A DNA stretch of 64,000 bases from Streptococcus tangpeifui (GTDB lineage Bacteria > Bacillota > Bacilli > Lactobacillales > Streptococcaceae). Shown here piece after piece: positions 45,381 through 53,823 of the stretch. The notes under the pieces were generated by a model, which saw only the letters and a program-made list of their open reading frames with translations, had not been told where the DNA came from and did no database searches. Position numbers and translations under genes: made by a program. The first letter of the stretch is position 1. The number at the start of each line of letters is the position of its first letter. The DNA is taken from contig NZ_JAAKDU010000009.1 of NCBI RefSeq assembly GCF_011038795.1, positions 1-64,000 on the forward strand, given 5' to 3'.

Positions 45381-45619
45381 TTAAAGCTGTGAACCAGCAA
45401 TACCACAGGTAGTTCCTACTACCATTCCCTCACCAACACCGCCAAGAACAGCACCTACAACACTTCCAGCTCCTGGTTCTACAGCTGTACCGGCTATTAA
45501 ACCTTTACCCGCACTGTCAATTACTCCACCTGCAAAGCCTATCGCAGCTCTCAAGCATTAAATTCACCGCCAATTTCTACAAGATTTTCTTCAAAATCAC
45601 TAAATGCGATAGAATTCAT
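45381..45619 (-). pseudogene. Frameshifted double-glycine bacteriocin gene
   Basis: GGAGGT precedes ATG 45619. The leader MNSIAFSDFEENLVEIGG is intact, then the frame ends at TGA after GEFNA. In the next frame the mature part continues: AAIGFAGGVIDSAGKGLIAG, then GAGSVVGAVLGGVGEGMVVG and TAA 45381, with several GxxxG helix motifs. One single-base change would restore an approximately 79-residue class II precursor. Confidence 0.75.
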
Positions 45620-45621
45620 GT

Positions 45622-45792
45622 CTACCTCCAATTTTGCTTACGGAAGATTATATATAGAACTGTACCATATCCTATAAATATAATAAACTCTATGATAGAC
45701 CTCAGTTTAGAATACTCCCAATTTAGGTATAAAAATATCCCACAGAGTATCAAATAGCTTACATAACAAAGCAGGAGAACTAAATTACGCAT
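45622..45792 (-). CDS. Small two-segment membrane protein, putative immunity
   Basis: 56 residues, MRNLVLLLCYVSYLILCGIF, YLNWEYSKLR, then IIEFIIFIGYGTVLYIIF and a basic end. Three bases separate its ATG from the stop of the peptide gene upstream, suggesting translational coupling. Its end overlaps the ribosome site of the next peptide gene. A paralogue is at 43678-43845. Immunity for the two-peptide unit upstream is the simplest inference. Confidence 0.68.
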   Translation of the reverse strand: MRNLVLLLCYVSYLILCGIFLYLNWEYSKLRSIIEFIIFIGYGTVLYIIFRKQNWR

Positions 45793-45795
45793 AAG

Positions 45796-46053
45796 CTAAT
45801 TACCCGATAAATATTGATATCCATCATAAATAAAATTAGCAGTTGTCAATACAGCAGTTGGAACTGTAAATAAAGCTGTTGGAGGAGCAGTGACCCCAGA
45901 TACAGCAACAGCAAAATCAGCGGCCACGACATCCCACAAGTCATTTTGAAGGGTTTTTATGCTAGTTCCTCCTCTCAATTCAGCAAGGTAATCACACGGA
46001 GCTACCTGAAAATAATTACTGGCACTCGCATTTAATCCATTTGTATCTCTCAT
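45796..46053 (-). CDS. Double-glycine bacteriocin precursor, second peptide
   Basis: 85 residues. A leader of 29 residues ends CDYLAELRGG. The mature part of 56 residues is hydrophobic (VVAADFAVAVSGVTAPPTAL) and ends YDGYQYLSGN. Site GAGGT precedes the ATG. It begins ten bases after the first peptide gene, the standard layout of two-peptide class IIb bacteriocins. The leader N-terminus (MRDTNGLNASAS) is unusual, so the start may have drifted. Confidence 0.72.
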   Translation of the reverse strand: MRDTNGLNASASNYFQVAPCDYLAELRGGTSIKTLQNDLWDVVAADFAVAVSGVTAPPTALFTVPTAVLTTANFIYDGYQYLSGN

Positions 46054-46063
46054 AACTTTACCT

Positions 46064-46333
46064 CTAATTAATTAATTTTTTAATATTGTTATTCGTGTCT
46101 AGTTCATTCCATTCATTATAAGTATAGTAGGCCCCAATCGCAACGCCCACCAAAGCTAACGGTGGGCAAGCAGCTGCAACAGCATATGCGCCACCGTATA
46201 CACCTAACGCTTTAATTCCATCTGCAATACCAGAATGCCAATCAACTTCGCCACCAGTTATTTCAGAAAGAGCAGTAATATCTGCTATCCCAAAGTTTTC
46301 AAAAGCCATTGAGTCCAAAGCTAATGTGTTCAT
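46064..46333 (-). CDS. Double-glycine bacteriocin precursor, first peptide
   Basis: 89 residues. Leader of 28 residues (MNTLALDSMAFENFGIADIT...GG) and a mature part of 61 residues with GVYGGAYAVAAACPPLALVG and GVAIGAYYTYNEW; GxxxG-type spacing supports a helix-helix partner. AAAGGAG precedes ATG, and a good promoter stands 30 bases upstream. It heads the minus-strand unit. There is no transporter gene, so export must use a ComA/NlmT-like system elsewhere. Confidence 0.83.
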   Translation of the reverse strand: MNTLALDSMAFENFGIADITALSEITGGEVDWHSGIADGIKALGVYGGAYAVAAACPPLALVGVAIGAYYTYNEWNELDTNNNIKKLIN

Positions 46334-46364
46334 AACAATTCTCCTTTAAAAAAATTATGCGATT

Positions 46365-46393
46365 ATTGTAACGCTTAAAATTTACTTATGCAA
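46365..46393 (-). promoter_or_regulatory. Promoter of bacteriocin unit 1
   Basis: Minus strand TTGCAT (46393-46388), 17-base spacer, TACAAT (46370-46365), 32 bases before the first peptide ATG. Confidence 0.7.
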
Positions 46394-46399
46394 GGGGAA

Positions 46400-46419
46400 T
46401 CAGGAGGATTTTGTAATAT
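46400..46419 (-). promoter_or_regulatory. Shared upstream motif of bacteriocin unit 1
   Basis: ATATTACA, seven bases, CCTGA on the minus strand, six bases upstream of the -35 box. Same motif and spacing as 43646-43665. Confidence 0.42.
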
Positions 46420-46681
46420 CTAACATAAATAGTAATAAATGGAAAAATAAAGGCAATTTTTCTGATAGTTATCATAAAGCGAAAAATCAGTGGTTTGAGC
46501 AGTGATTTGGCTAAAACTAGCTCGTTTGCAGAGATCTAGAAATTAACTCCATAATTTCTGTAGTTAGGAACCCTACTATGAAAATCATGGAGCTTTTGAG
46601 TCCTCTATCTATACGTCAAGGCCCTGTCTATCTTTGTTTTTCCTTAGATATTAGAATTAGCAGTACAGTTTATAAGATGAC

Positions 46682-46722
46682 TGGTATATACCATTTACAA
46701 ACTATCATAAAAGCACTATAAT
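46682..46722 (+). promoter_or_regulatory. nagA promoter with NagR/GntR-type operator
   Basis: TGGTATATACCA (46682-46693) is a perfect 12-base palindrome of the kind bound by HutC/GntR regulators such as NagR. It directly abuts TTTACA (46694-46699), followed by a 17-base spacer and TATAAT (46717-46722). Repressor binding would block the -35 region. Confidence 0.75.
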
Positions 46723-46762
46723 AAAAGAAAGAAAAACTCGTTGGAAGAGAGGAATAACAATA

Positions 46763-47911
46763 ATGGCAACCTACCTTAAGGCAGATCGTTTTTATTATGC
46801 TCATGAGACTAAGCCAGCTGGCTATCTTGAGTTGGTTGATGGCCGCTTTGGCCAGTGGACAGAGAATATGCCAAGTGCTGCTCAAGTTTTAGATTATACA
46901 GGGTATCAGATTGCGCCAGGATTAGTAGATACCCATATCCACGGTTATGCCGGTCATGATGTCATGGATAATTCTGCGGATGGTCTTCGCAGTATCAGTC
47001 AGCACTTGCCAGAAGCTGGGGTGACTTCTTTTTTACCGACGACTTTGACAGCTAGCAGTCAGCAGCTGGAAGATATCTGCGCGACTATCGCTGATGTATC
47101 GGGGTCTGAGACAGGTGCTAAGATTCAAGGAATCTACTTCGAGGGCCCCTATTTCACAGAGAAATATAAGGGAGCGCAAAATCCTTCCTATATGCGCAAT
47201 CCTAGTTTTGAGGAGCTGGAGCACTGGCAAAAGGCAGCTAAGGGGCTCCTGCGTAAAATCGGCTTAGCGCCTGAACGTGAAGGAACGGTTGAGTTTATCC
47301 GCAAAGCTACAGCTTCTGGGGTCATTGTTGCTCTGGGGCATTCTGATGCCAGCTATGAGGATGCTGCACAAGCCGTGCAAGCAGGTGCTAGTGTCTGGGT
47401 GCACGCCTACAATGGCATGAGTGGGCTGAACCATCGCGAGCCCGGCATGGTGGGTGCTGTTTATAATCTTGGGAATACCTATGCTGAGCTCATCTGCGAT
47501 GGCTATCATGTGTCACCAGTGGCTTGTCAAATCCTCCTCAAGCAAAAGGGAACAGAGCACGTGGCCATGATTACCGATTGTATGTCAGCGGGAGGCCAGC
47601 CAGAAGGCGATTATATGCTAGGTGAACTCCCAGTTGTGGTTAAAGGAAAGACTGTTCGTCTTAAGGATGGGGGTAACTTGGCAGGGTCTATTCTCAAGCT
47701 TAAAGACGGACTCAAAAATGTAGTGGATTGGGGCATTGCCACTCCTGAAGAAGCAGTTCACATGGCAACTTACGTTCCAGCTAAATCCGTTGGTCTGGAA
47801 GAACGATGCGGTCAGATCAAGCTTGACCTGCCAGCTGATTTTGTCGTTCTCAAAGATGATATGAGTCTAGTGGCGACTTATATCAATGGAGAAAAGGTTT
47901 GGGGCGAATAG
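46763..47911 (+). CDS. nagA: N-acetylglucosamine-6-phosphate deacetylase
   Basis: 382 residues, amidohydrolase superfamily. Metal ligands are in APGLVDTHIHGYAGHDVMD (about 51-69), Glu in IYFEGPYF (about 126-133), His in VALGHSDASY (about 189-198) and HAYNGMSGLNHREPGMVGA (about 213-231), and catalytic Asp in MITDCMSAGG (about 272-281). It removes acetate from GlcNAc-6-P, feeding nagB. Site GAAGAGAGG precedes the start. nagB and the PTS for GlcNAc are not in the window; the NagR-like site suggests a dispersed regulon. Confidence 0.95.
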   Translation: MATYLKADRFYYAHETKPAGYLELVDGRFGQWTENMPSAAQVLDYTGYQIAPGLVDTHIHGYAGHDVMDNSADGLRSISQHLPEAGVTSFLPTTLTASSQQLEDICATIADVSGSETGAKIQGIYFEGPYFTEKYKGAQNPSYMRNPSFEELEHWQKAAKGLLRKIGLAPEREGTVEFIRKATASGVIVALGHSDASYEDAAQAVQAGASVWVHAYNGMSGLNHREPGMVGAVYNLGNTYAELICDGYHVSPVACQILLKQKGTEHVAMITDCMSAGGQPEGDYMLGELPVVVKGKTVRLKDGGNLAGSILKLKDGLKNVVDWGIATPEEAVHMATYVPAKSVGLEERCGQIKLDLPADFVVLKDDMSLVATYINGEKVWGE

Positions 47912-47952
47912 GTGGATCGACTATCTTTTAATTTTTGGCACTCACCCCATAA

Positions 47953-47986
47953 TGCTGGTAGCAGATTTTTGCACCAGCTTTTTTCT
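47953..47986 (+). terminator. Terminator of nagA
   Basis: GCTGGT and ACCAGC flank a 13-base loop and are followed by TTTTTTCTTTT. Confidence 0.75.
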
Positions 47987-48142
47987 TTTGCTAAAATATG
48001 TAGCAAGAAAGCGGTTTAGGTTAGAGCAATAGGAGCTGTATTTAAAGGAATTAATGTGGTTACTTTTGGTCCGATCCCGATACACTCTTAATGGTGCTCC
48101 CTCCACCCTTTTGGTTGTTAAATCATTTACCTAAATTGATAG

Positions 48143-49276
<1,134 letters not shown>

Positions 49277-49298
49277 GATATCACTGACTTACTCGAAC

Positions 49299-49545
49299 TG
49301 AGAGTGGGACAAAAATCAGTAAATCGTGATAAAATCACGACTTTGATTTTCTTCGCTCTCCCATTTTAAGGCTCAGGTAGAAATCCTCCACTGGAGCATT
49401 TCAATTCCACCTCCGCACAGTTGATTAGGTTGGCCGCTATCCTTTGCTACGAAAGGGATAATGACTGCCAATCAACCACTGCGTCAATCTAGTAAATCTA
49501 GAACAATGCTAACGAGTCTGGACTTTTGTCCCAGACTCATTCTCC
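49299..49545. repeat. Mosaic intergenic repeat, family 1, copy 2
   Basis: Begins GAGAGTGGGACAAAAATC, folds back on ATCACGACTTTGATTTT...GCTCTCCC (49303-49362), continues with a segment alignable to 50.88-50.99 kb, then CACCTCCGCACAGTTGATTA shared with 61.39 kb, a GGGATA/TATCCCTT-type stem, and ends in GAGTCTGG/CCCAGACTC (49517-49544). Non-coding. Confidence 0.75.
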
Positions 49546-49624
49546 TACGAGAATTTCTATGGAAATTCTCTATATCACTTACTAATCCTAAACGTTCAGT
49601 ATTATCGACTGAAAGTTTAGATGG

Positions 49625-49736
49625 TGCCAAGCCGTTAAACACTTCAAAGAAAATAGGGAGCCTGACGTAGAATCATTAAAGATTCAAGGAAGGCGAGTCT
49701 TTTTTAACAGGAGTGTAGGCGTGTTCAATTAAACCA
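49625..49736 (-). repeat. Family-2 repeat, single copy in reverse orientation
   Basis: Read on the minus strand it starts ACACGCCTACACTCCTG, passes AAAAAAGACTCGCCTTCC and ends TTTGAAGTGTTTAACGGCTT. It shares its ends and inner blocks with the 16.5 and 62.1 kb copies; ACACTCC pairs with GAAGTGT by one G-U. Confidence 0.75.
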
Positions 49737-49864
49737 AGGCTTGTTATTTAAGTGTTTTGCTCTTGATAACAAAGGCCAATAACTCTCAACTAGTGTCGCA
49801 ATGACAGACAGCAGTGCCTTAGCTAGCTAAGTGCATTCTAGTTATCAAATATTTACTTAAACCT

Positions 49865-50722
49865 ATGAAAAATCTAGAATTAATTTCAAGCAACCGTTCA
49901 TTTGGCGGTCAACATCAACGCTATACGCATTTGTCAACCAGTACCAAGACGCAGATGACCTTTGCCATCTACCTGCCACCTCAAGTAGAAGAAGGAAAAA
50001 AGGTCCCTGTTCTTTATTTCTTATCAGGTTTGACTTGTACAGATGAAAATTTCTCGACCAAGGCAGGCGCTCAGCGATGGGCCGCTAAGTATGGCCTAGT
50101 ACTCGTTATGCCAGATACTTCACCGCGCGGTGAAGGTGTAGCAGATGCAGAGAGTTATGATCTGGGGCAAGGAGCAGGCTTTTATGTCAATGCCACTCAG
50201 GAACCTTGGGCTAAGCATTATCGCATGTATGATTATGTGGTAGAGGAGTTGCCTGATTTGATCGAGGCCAATTTCCCAGTGACTGATCAGCGTTCGATTT
50301 TTGGACACAGTATGGGTGGTCATGGGGCTCTTCAGATTGGTCTCAAAAATCCTGAGCGTTATGCGGCTATATCAGCCTTTGCTCCTATCGTTAATCTTAT
50401 GGAGGTCCCTTGGGGGCAGAAGGCTTTCACCGCCTATCTCGGTAAGGATAAGAAAGCTTGGGAAGTCTATGACAGCACCCGGCTGCTGGCTCAGGTGGAT
50501 CCTGATAAGTGCTTGCCGATCTTAATTGATCAGGGACTGGCAGATGGCTTTTATTCTGAGCAGCTCCAGCCTGAGCGTTTTGAAACAGTGGCTAAGGAGC
50601 GTCAGCTTCCTGTCACTCTTAATCTGCATGCCGGTTACGACCATAGCTATTACTTTATTGCCAGCTTTGTGGAGCAGCACCTTGCTTTTCATGCCAAGCA
50701 TTTGGGGTTAATGGAGGATTAG
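49865..50722 (+). CDS. fghA: S-formylglutathione hydrolase
   Basis: 285 residues, esterase D family. Nucleophile Ser in GHSMGGHGAL (about 147-156), Asp in LIDQGLADGFY (about 220-230) and His in HAGYDHSYYF (about 254-263); VPVLYFLSGLTCTDENFSTKAGAQ is the conserved N-terminal block. It hydrolyses the S-formyl thiol formed by AdhC to formate and free thiol. No strong ribosome site is seen directly upstream (only ACCT before ATG), and the gap to adhC is filled by repeats, so expression linkage is uncertain. Confidence 0.93.
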   Translation: MKNLELISSNRSFGGQHQRYTHLSTSTKTQMTFAIYLPPQVEEGKKVPVLYFLSGLTCTDENFSTKAGAQRWAAKYGLVLVMPDTSPRGEGVADAESYDLGQGAGFYVNATQEPWAKHYRMYDYVVEELPDLIEANFPVTDQRSIFGHSMGGHGALQIGLKNPERYAAISAFAPIVNLMEVPWGQKAFTAYLGKDKKAWEVYDSTRLLAQVDPDKCLPILIDQGLADGFYSEQLQPERFETVAKERQLPVTLNLHAGYDHSYYFIASFVEQHLAFHAKHLGLMED

Positions 50723-50766
50723 TCTTTGAGCAATGAGAGATTTTAGAACAATCGTGTAATTTTTAG

Positions 50767-50791
50767 AGAGCAGTTTGGACTGCTCTTTTTT
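50767..50791 (+). terminator. Terminator of fghA
   Basis: GAGCAGT and ACTGCTC around TTGG, followed by T6, 45 bases after the stop. Confidence 0.85.
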
Positions 50792-50839
50792 GTTGCTGTC
50801 TAATAATTCTACCGTGTCAAAATATAACATGAAATGCTA

Positions 50840-51133
50840 GTTATCAAAAGGTGGGATCAACCTAAAAATTGAAGATCTTGTTTCTTATCACTCCCTAATT
50901 TTAAGGTGGTAACCTAAAACAGTCTCTCTTCCAGAACGTTTCACTCCTATCCTCGCATATTTGACTTTGCGGCCACAGGGGAGCTAGCCAGTAGTGGTTC
51001 ATTGGTGCTAAGCACCTCATAACTGTGCAGGAGCAAGACCAAGTTGGCCTAGCCAACAAGTGTTGCTTCCGATCACTGCGCTAAGGGCTTACTCCAAAAC
51101 AGGAATACTGGATGAGTTTTAGCTCAGCCTCTT
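50840..51133. repeat. Mosaic intergenic repeat, family 1, copy 3
   Basis: Reverse complement matches 13.96-14.33 kb over most of its length, including CTCATCCAGTATTCCTG, GCACAGTT-ATGAGGTGC and ACCAATGAACCACT. It carries the same nested inverted repeats and ends with GAGTTTTAGCTCAGCCTC just before the promoter of the SRPBCC gene. Its first third aligns with 49.36-49.44 kb. Confidence 0.75.
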
Positions 51134-51160
51134 GACTAATATTGTAAGTTAACTTATAAT
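51132..51160 (+). promoter_or_regulatory. Promoter with palindromic operator of the MarR operon
   Basis: TTGACT (51132-51137), 17-base spacer, TATAAT (51155-51160). The perfect palindrome TAAGTTAACTTA (51145-51156) fills the spacer and touches the -10, as expected for autoregulation by the MarR protein encoded in the operon. Confidence 0.72.
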
Positions 51161-51189
51161 ATAAAAACTTATGAAAAGGAGGAGTTTTT

Positions 51190-51606
51190 ATGAAATTTTC
51201 TTTTGAATTGGCTGTCAATGCTAAAAAAGAGGATGCTTGGGTCTACTATTCTCAAGTTGATCAGTGGTTTGTCTGGGAGGGTGATTTGGAACAGATTGCT
51301 TTGGACGGTGCTTTCACTACAGGACAAAAAGGGAAAATGAAGCTGGAAGGCATGCCTGAACTTGCGTTCACTTTGGTTGAGGTGCGTGAAAATCAGTGTT
51401 TTTCTGATGTAACAGCAACGCCTTTTGGCAACGTTCTCTTTGAGCATGAGATACTTGAAAATCCTGCTGGTGGCATTAGCCTGAGACATTCCGTTTCTTT
51501 GACAGATGGTGATATGACAGAAGACGCTTTGGCCTTTTTGAAACAGATTTTTGACGATGTGCCAGAAAGCGTTGAAAAATTGAAACAGACTTTGGAGACA
51601 GCATGA
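51190..51606 (+). CDS. SRPBCC-fold protein (polyketide cyclase/START-like)
   Basis: 138 residues. [36 protein letters not shown] and the strand-rich remainder with a long C-terminal helix (about 113-135) fit the SRPBCC/AHSA1 hydrophobic-pocket fold. Such proteins bind hydrophobic ligands. AAGGAGGAG precedes the ATG. The stop overlaps the start of a MarR gene (ATGA), so ligand binding or detoxification controlled by MarR is plausible but unproven. Confidence 0.82.
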   Translation: MKFSFELAVNAKKEDAWVYYSQVDQWFVWEGDLEQIALDGAFTTGQKGKMKLEGMPELAFTLVEVRENQCFSDVTATPFGNVLFEHEILENPAGGISLRHSVSLTDGDMTEDALAFLKQIFDDVPESVEKLKQTLETA

Positions 51607-52061
51607 CAACGGTTTTTCATTCCCAGTATGCGGACAACCACCAGGAATCGACGGGTCTTTTATTTGCTCGGGTCTACAATGCCTGGCATAGCCGAGTAAA
51701 AAAAGCTTTGCAAGAAGTTGAACTGACGCATCCACAGTTCATTATTCTGACGAGTTTAGGGGCTCTGGAGATGAAACAGGATTGGATTACTCAGGTCAAT
51801 TTAGCCGCTTTTTCGGATATGGATGTGATGACGGTCTCTCAGGTTCTCAAGCTCTTGCTAAAAAAAGGCTTAGTTGAGCGGCGGGAGCATCCGCAGGACA
51901 GCCGGGCAAAAGTTGTCTTTCTGACTGATGCAGGCAGAGAACGCATGAATCAGGCTTTGCCTCTCGTTGAGGCAATCGATCGCTCTTACTTTGGTCAGTT
52001 GGACAATCAGCTAGCGGACTTCAATCAGCTTTTAATAAAACTGGAGGAAAGAGATGGTTAA
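51603..52061 (+). CDS. MarR-family transcriptional regulator
   Basis: 152 residues with the winged helix-turn-helix: [15 protein letters not shown] (about 40-54), [43 protein letters not shown] (about 66-108), where DxRxK is the wing. N- and C-terminal helices form the dimer interface. It overlaps both neighbours and probably represses its own operon through the palindrome in the promoter. The inducer is unknown. Confidence 0.92.
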   Translation: MTTVFHSQYADNHQESTGLLFARVYNAWHSRVKKALQEVELTHPQFIILTSLGALEMKQDWITQVNLAAFSDMDVMTVSQVLKLLLKKGLVERREHPQDSRAKVVFLTDAGRERMNQALPLVEAIDRSYFGQLDNQLADFNQLLIKLEERDG

Positions 52062-52470
52062 ATTTTGGGTCGGAGTGGTTTCGGGAAACCATGTCCAACG
52101 CGGTGTTGAAGGTGAATTTTGTCAAGTTTGTCATGGCAAAGGCGGTCCCTTGAAACGCATGAAAAAAGGAGACTATCTGCTTTATTATAGTCCCAAGGTG
52201 GCGCTGGATTCTGATCAAAAGTTGCAGGCTTTCACAGCTGTGGGTAAAATGAAGGATGACAGGGTTTATCAATTTGAAATGGCACCGGACTTTATCCCTT
52301 TCAGGCGGGATGTTGAGTATTATAGGTCTATTCGTCCCTGCCCAATTGAAGTGGCAAGGCAGCATCCAGACTGGAAAGCTTATGCCAGTCAGTTGCGCTA
52401 CGGGCATTTTGAAGTCAGTCGAGATTTCTTTATGTATATTTTTGAGTGGATGAAGGTTGATGCTACCTAG
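52054..52470 (+). CDS. EVE-domain protein
   Basis: 138 residues. FWVGVVSGNHVQRGVEGEFCQVCHGKGGPLKRMKKGDYLLYYSPK and YYRSIRPCPIEVARQHPDW identify an EVE (PUA-like) fold, which binds modified nucleobases in RNA or DNA. In streptococci it is typically a stand-alone small protein. Its first eight bases overlap the MarR gene; GGAGGAAAG is the ribosome site. The function in this operon is unknown. Confidence 0.88.
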   Translation: MVKFWVGVVSGNHVQRGVEGEFCQVCHGKGGPLKRMKKGDYLLYYSPKVALDSDQKLQAFTAVGKMKDDRVYQFEMAPDFIPFRRDVEYYRSIRPCPIEVARQHPDWKAYASQLRYGHFEVSRDFFMYIFEWMKVDAT

Positions 52471-52487
52471 ACAGTTTGATGATTTTT

Positions 52488-52690
52488 TGCTATAATACTC
52501 GTCAAGAAAGAGGGGCTTATAGGCATTTCTCAAGCGAGCTCAGGATAGTGAAAGCTGGGTGTGGTGCGATAAGCAACTGGCGCTTTCTGTAACAATCTAT
52601 ATAAAAATGAAGTAATAAATTAGGGTGGAACCGCGTTTTGACGCCCCTATGTCAGCTGACATGGGAGTGGAGAGCGTGGTTCTTTTTGTA
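52488..52690 (+). ncRNA. T-box leader (tRNA-Gly sensing) of glyQS
   Basis: TGCTATAAT (52488-52496) is the promoter. The leader has a stem I with a distal-loop stretch GAGCTCAGGATAGTGAAAGC (about 52537-52556), a candidate Gly specifier GGC at 52579-52581, the invariant T-box AGGGTGGAACCGCG (52622-52635), and a terminator in which AACCGCG pairs with CGTGGTT followed by CTTTTT (to 52687). Uncharged tRNA-Gly would stabilise the antiterminator and allow glyQS transcription. The exact specifier is inferred. Confidence 0.9.
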
Positions 52691-52730
52691 GCCTAGCTTT
52701 GCTATTTATAGAGGAAAAAGGAGGACAGCA

Positions 52731-52796
52731 ATGTCAAAAAAACTAACCTTCCGCTTCGTCAAAGGTGCTAGTGCTCCTAAAGGAGCGAGCACCTAA
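52731..52796 (+). pseudogene. Orphan copy of the glyQ start (21-codon frame)
   Basis: AAAAAGGAGG precedes ATG 52731, which reads MSKKLTF, the GlyQ N-terminus, then diverges (RFVKGASAPKGAST) and stops at 52794-52796. The real glyQ start at 52906 encodes the same MSKKLTF with different Ser, Thr and Phe codons (TCA/AGT, ACC/ACT, TTC/TTT). This looks like the old 5' end of glyQ, left behind after an insertion or recombination, and may still be translated. Confidence 0.75.
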
Positions 52797-52870
52797 CGGC
52801 AATCCCTATGAGGATTGCCTAGACGCTGCACTAGATTTTTCAAGTTAAAATATGGTTTACTTGAAAAATC
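52764..52870. repeat. Hairpin-rich insert between the two glyQ starts
   Basis: Three consecutive stems: GGTGCTAGTGCTCC/GGAGCGAGCACC (52764-52793), GGCAATCC/GGATTGCC (52798-52819), GATTTTTCAAGT/ACTTGAAAAATC (52834-52870). No coding role. CACCTAACGGC resembles the right arm of the family-2 repeats, but the match is short. Confidence 0.6.
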
Positions 52871-52905
52871 GTCGCAAAACATACTTATTAAAAAAGGGAG
52901 AACCA

Positions 52906-53823
52906 ATGAGTAAAAAACTAACTTTTCAAGAAATTATCTTGACTTTACAACAATACTGGAATGATCAGGGTTGTATGCTGATGCAGGCTTATGATAATGA
53001 GAAGGGGGCGGGGACGATGAGTCCTTACACCTTCCTGCGGGCCATCGGTCCTGAGCCATGGAATGCGGCTTATGTGGAGCCCAGTCGTCGTCCAGCTGAT
53101 GGGCGCTATGGAGAAAATCCTAATCGCCTTTACCAGCATCATCAATTCCAAGTGGTCATGAAACCATCGCCAAGCAATATTCAAGAGCTTTACCTTGAGT
53201 CTTTGGAAAAACTGGGGATCAACCCATTAGAGCACGATATTCGTTTTGTCGAAGATAACTGGGAAAATCCGTCCACGGGTTCTGCTGGACTTGGTTGGGA
53301 AGTTTGGCTGGACGGTATGGAAATCACTCAGTTTACGTATTTCCAACAAGTTGGTGGCTTGGCGACAAGTCCAGTAACGGCTGAGGTCACCTACGGTTTA
53401 GAACGCTTGGCTTCCTATATTCAAGAAGTTGATTCTGTTTACGATATTGAGTGGGCACCGGGTGTTAAGTACGGTGAAATCTTCAAACAGCCTGAGTACG
53501 AGCATTCCAAATACAGCTTTGAAATCTCAGATCAAGATATGCTCCTTGAAAACTTTGACAAGTTTGAAAAGGAAGCCGGTCGGGCTTTGGAAGAAGGTTT
53601 GGTTCACCCAGCCTACGATTACGTTCTCAAATGTTCCCATACCTTCAACTTGCTGGATGCGCGTGGTGCTGTCTCTGTTACCGAGCGTGCTGGCTATATA
53701 GCCCGTATCCGTAATCTTGCCCGCCTTGTCGCTAAGACTTTTGTAGCTGAGCGTAAAAAATTGGGTTACCCACTTTTGGACGAAGAAACACGGGCAGAAT
53801 TACTCAAAGAGGAGGCAGAGTAA
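52906..53823 (+). CDS. glyQ: Glycyl-tRNA synthetase, alpha subunit
   Basis: 305 residues from ATG 52906, with site GGGAG; a longer in-frame reading from 52852 is not needed. [25 protein letters not shown] (1-25) and ARHxx-like class II motifs [27 protein letters not shown] (about 44-70) are characteristic. It forms an alpha2beta2 enzyme with GlyS and activates glycine. The stop overlaps the glyS start (TAATG). Transcription is controlled by the T-box leader. Confidence 0.97.
   Translation: MSKKLTFQEIILTLQQYWNDQGCMLMQAYDNEKGAGTMSPYTFLRAIGPEPWNAAYVEPSRRPADGRYGENPNRLYQHHQFQVVMKPSPSNIQELYLESLEKLGINPLEHDIRFVEDNWENPSTGSAGLGWEVWLDGMEITQFTYFQQVGGLATSPVTAEVTYGLERLASYIQEVDSVYDIEWAPGVKYGEIFKQPEYEHSKYSFEISDQDMLLENFDKFEKEAGRALEEGLVHPAYDYVLKCSHTFNLLDARGAVSVTERAGYIARIRNLARLVAKTFVAERKKLGYPLLDEETRAELLKEEAE

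Noticed and set aside
45203-45406. 67-residue minus-strand frame (start 45406)
   Set aside because: Out of register with the better 59-residue two-helix frame at 45193-45372.
51169-51735. 188-residue minus-strand frame opposite the SRPBCC gene
   Set aside because: Shadow of two overlapping well-supported genes.
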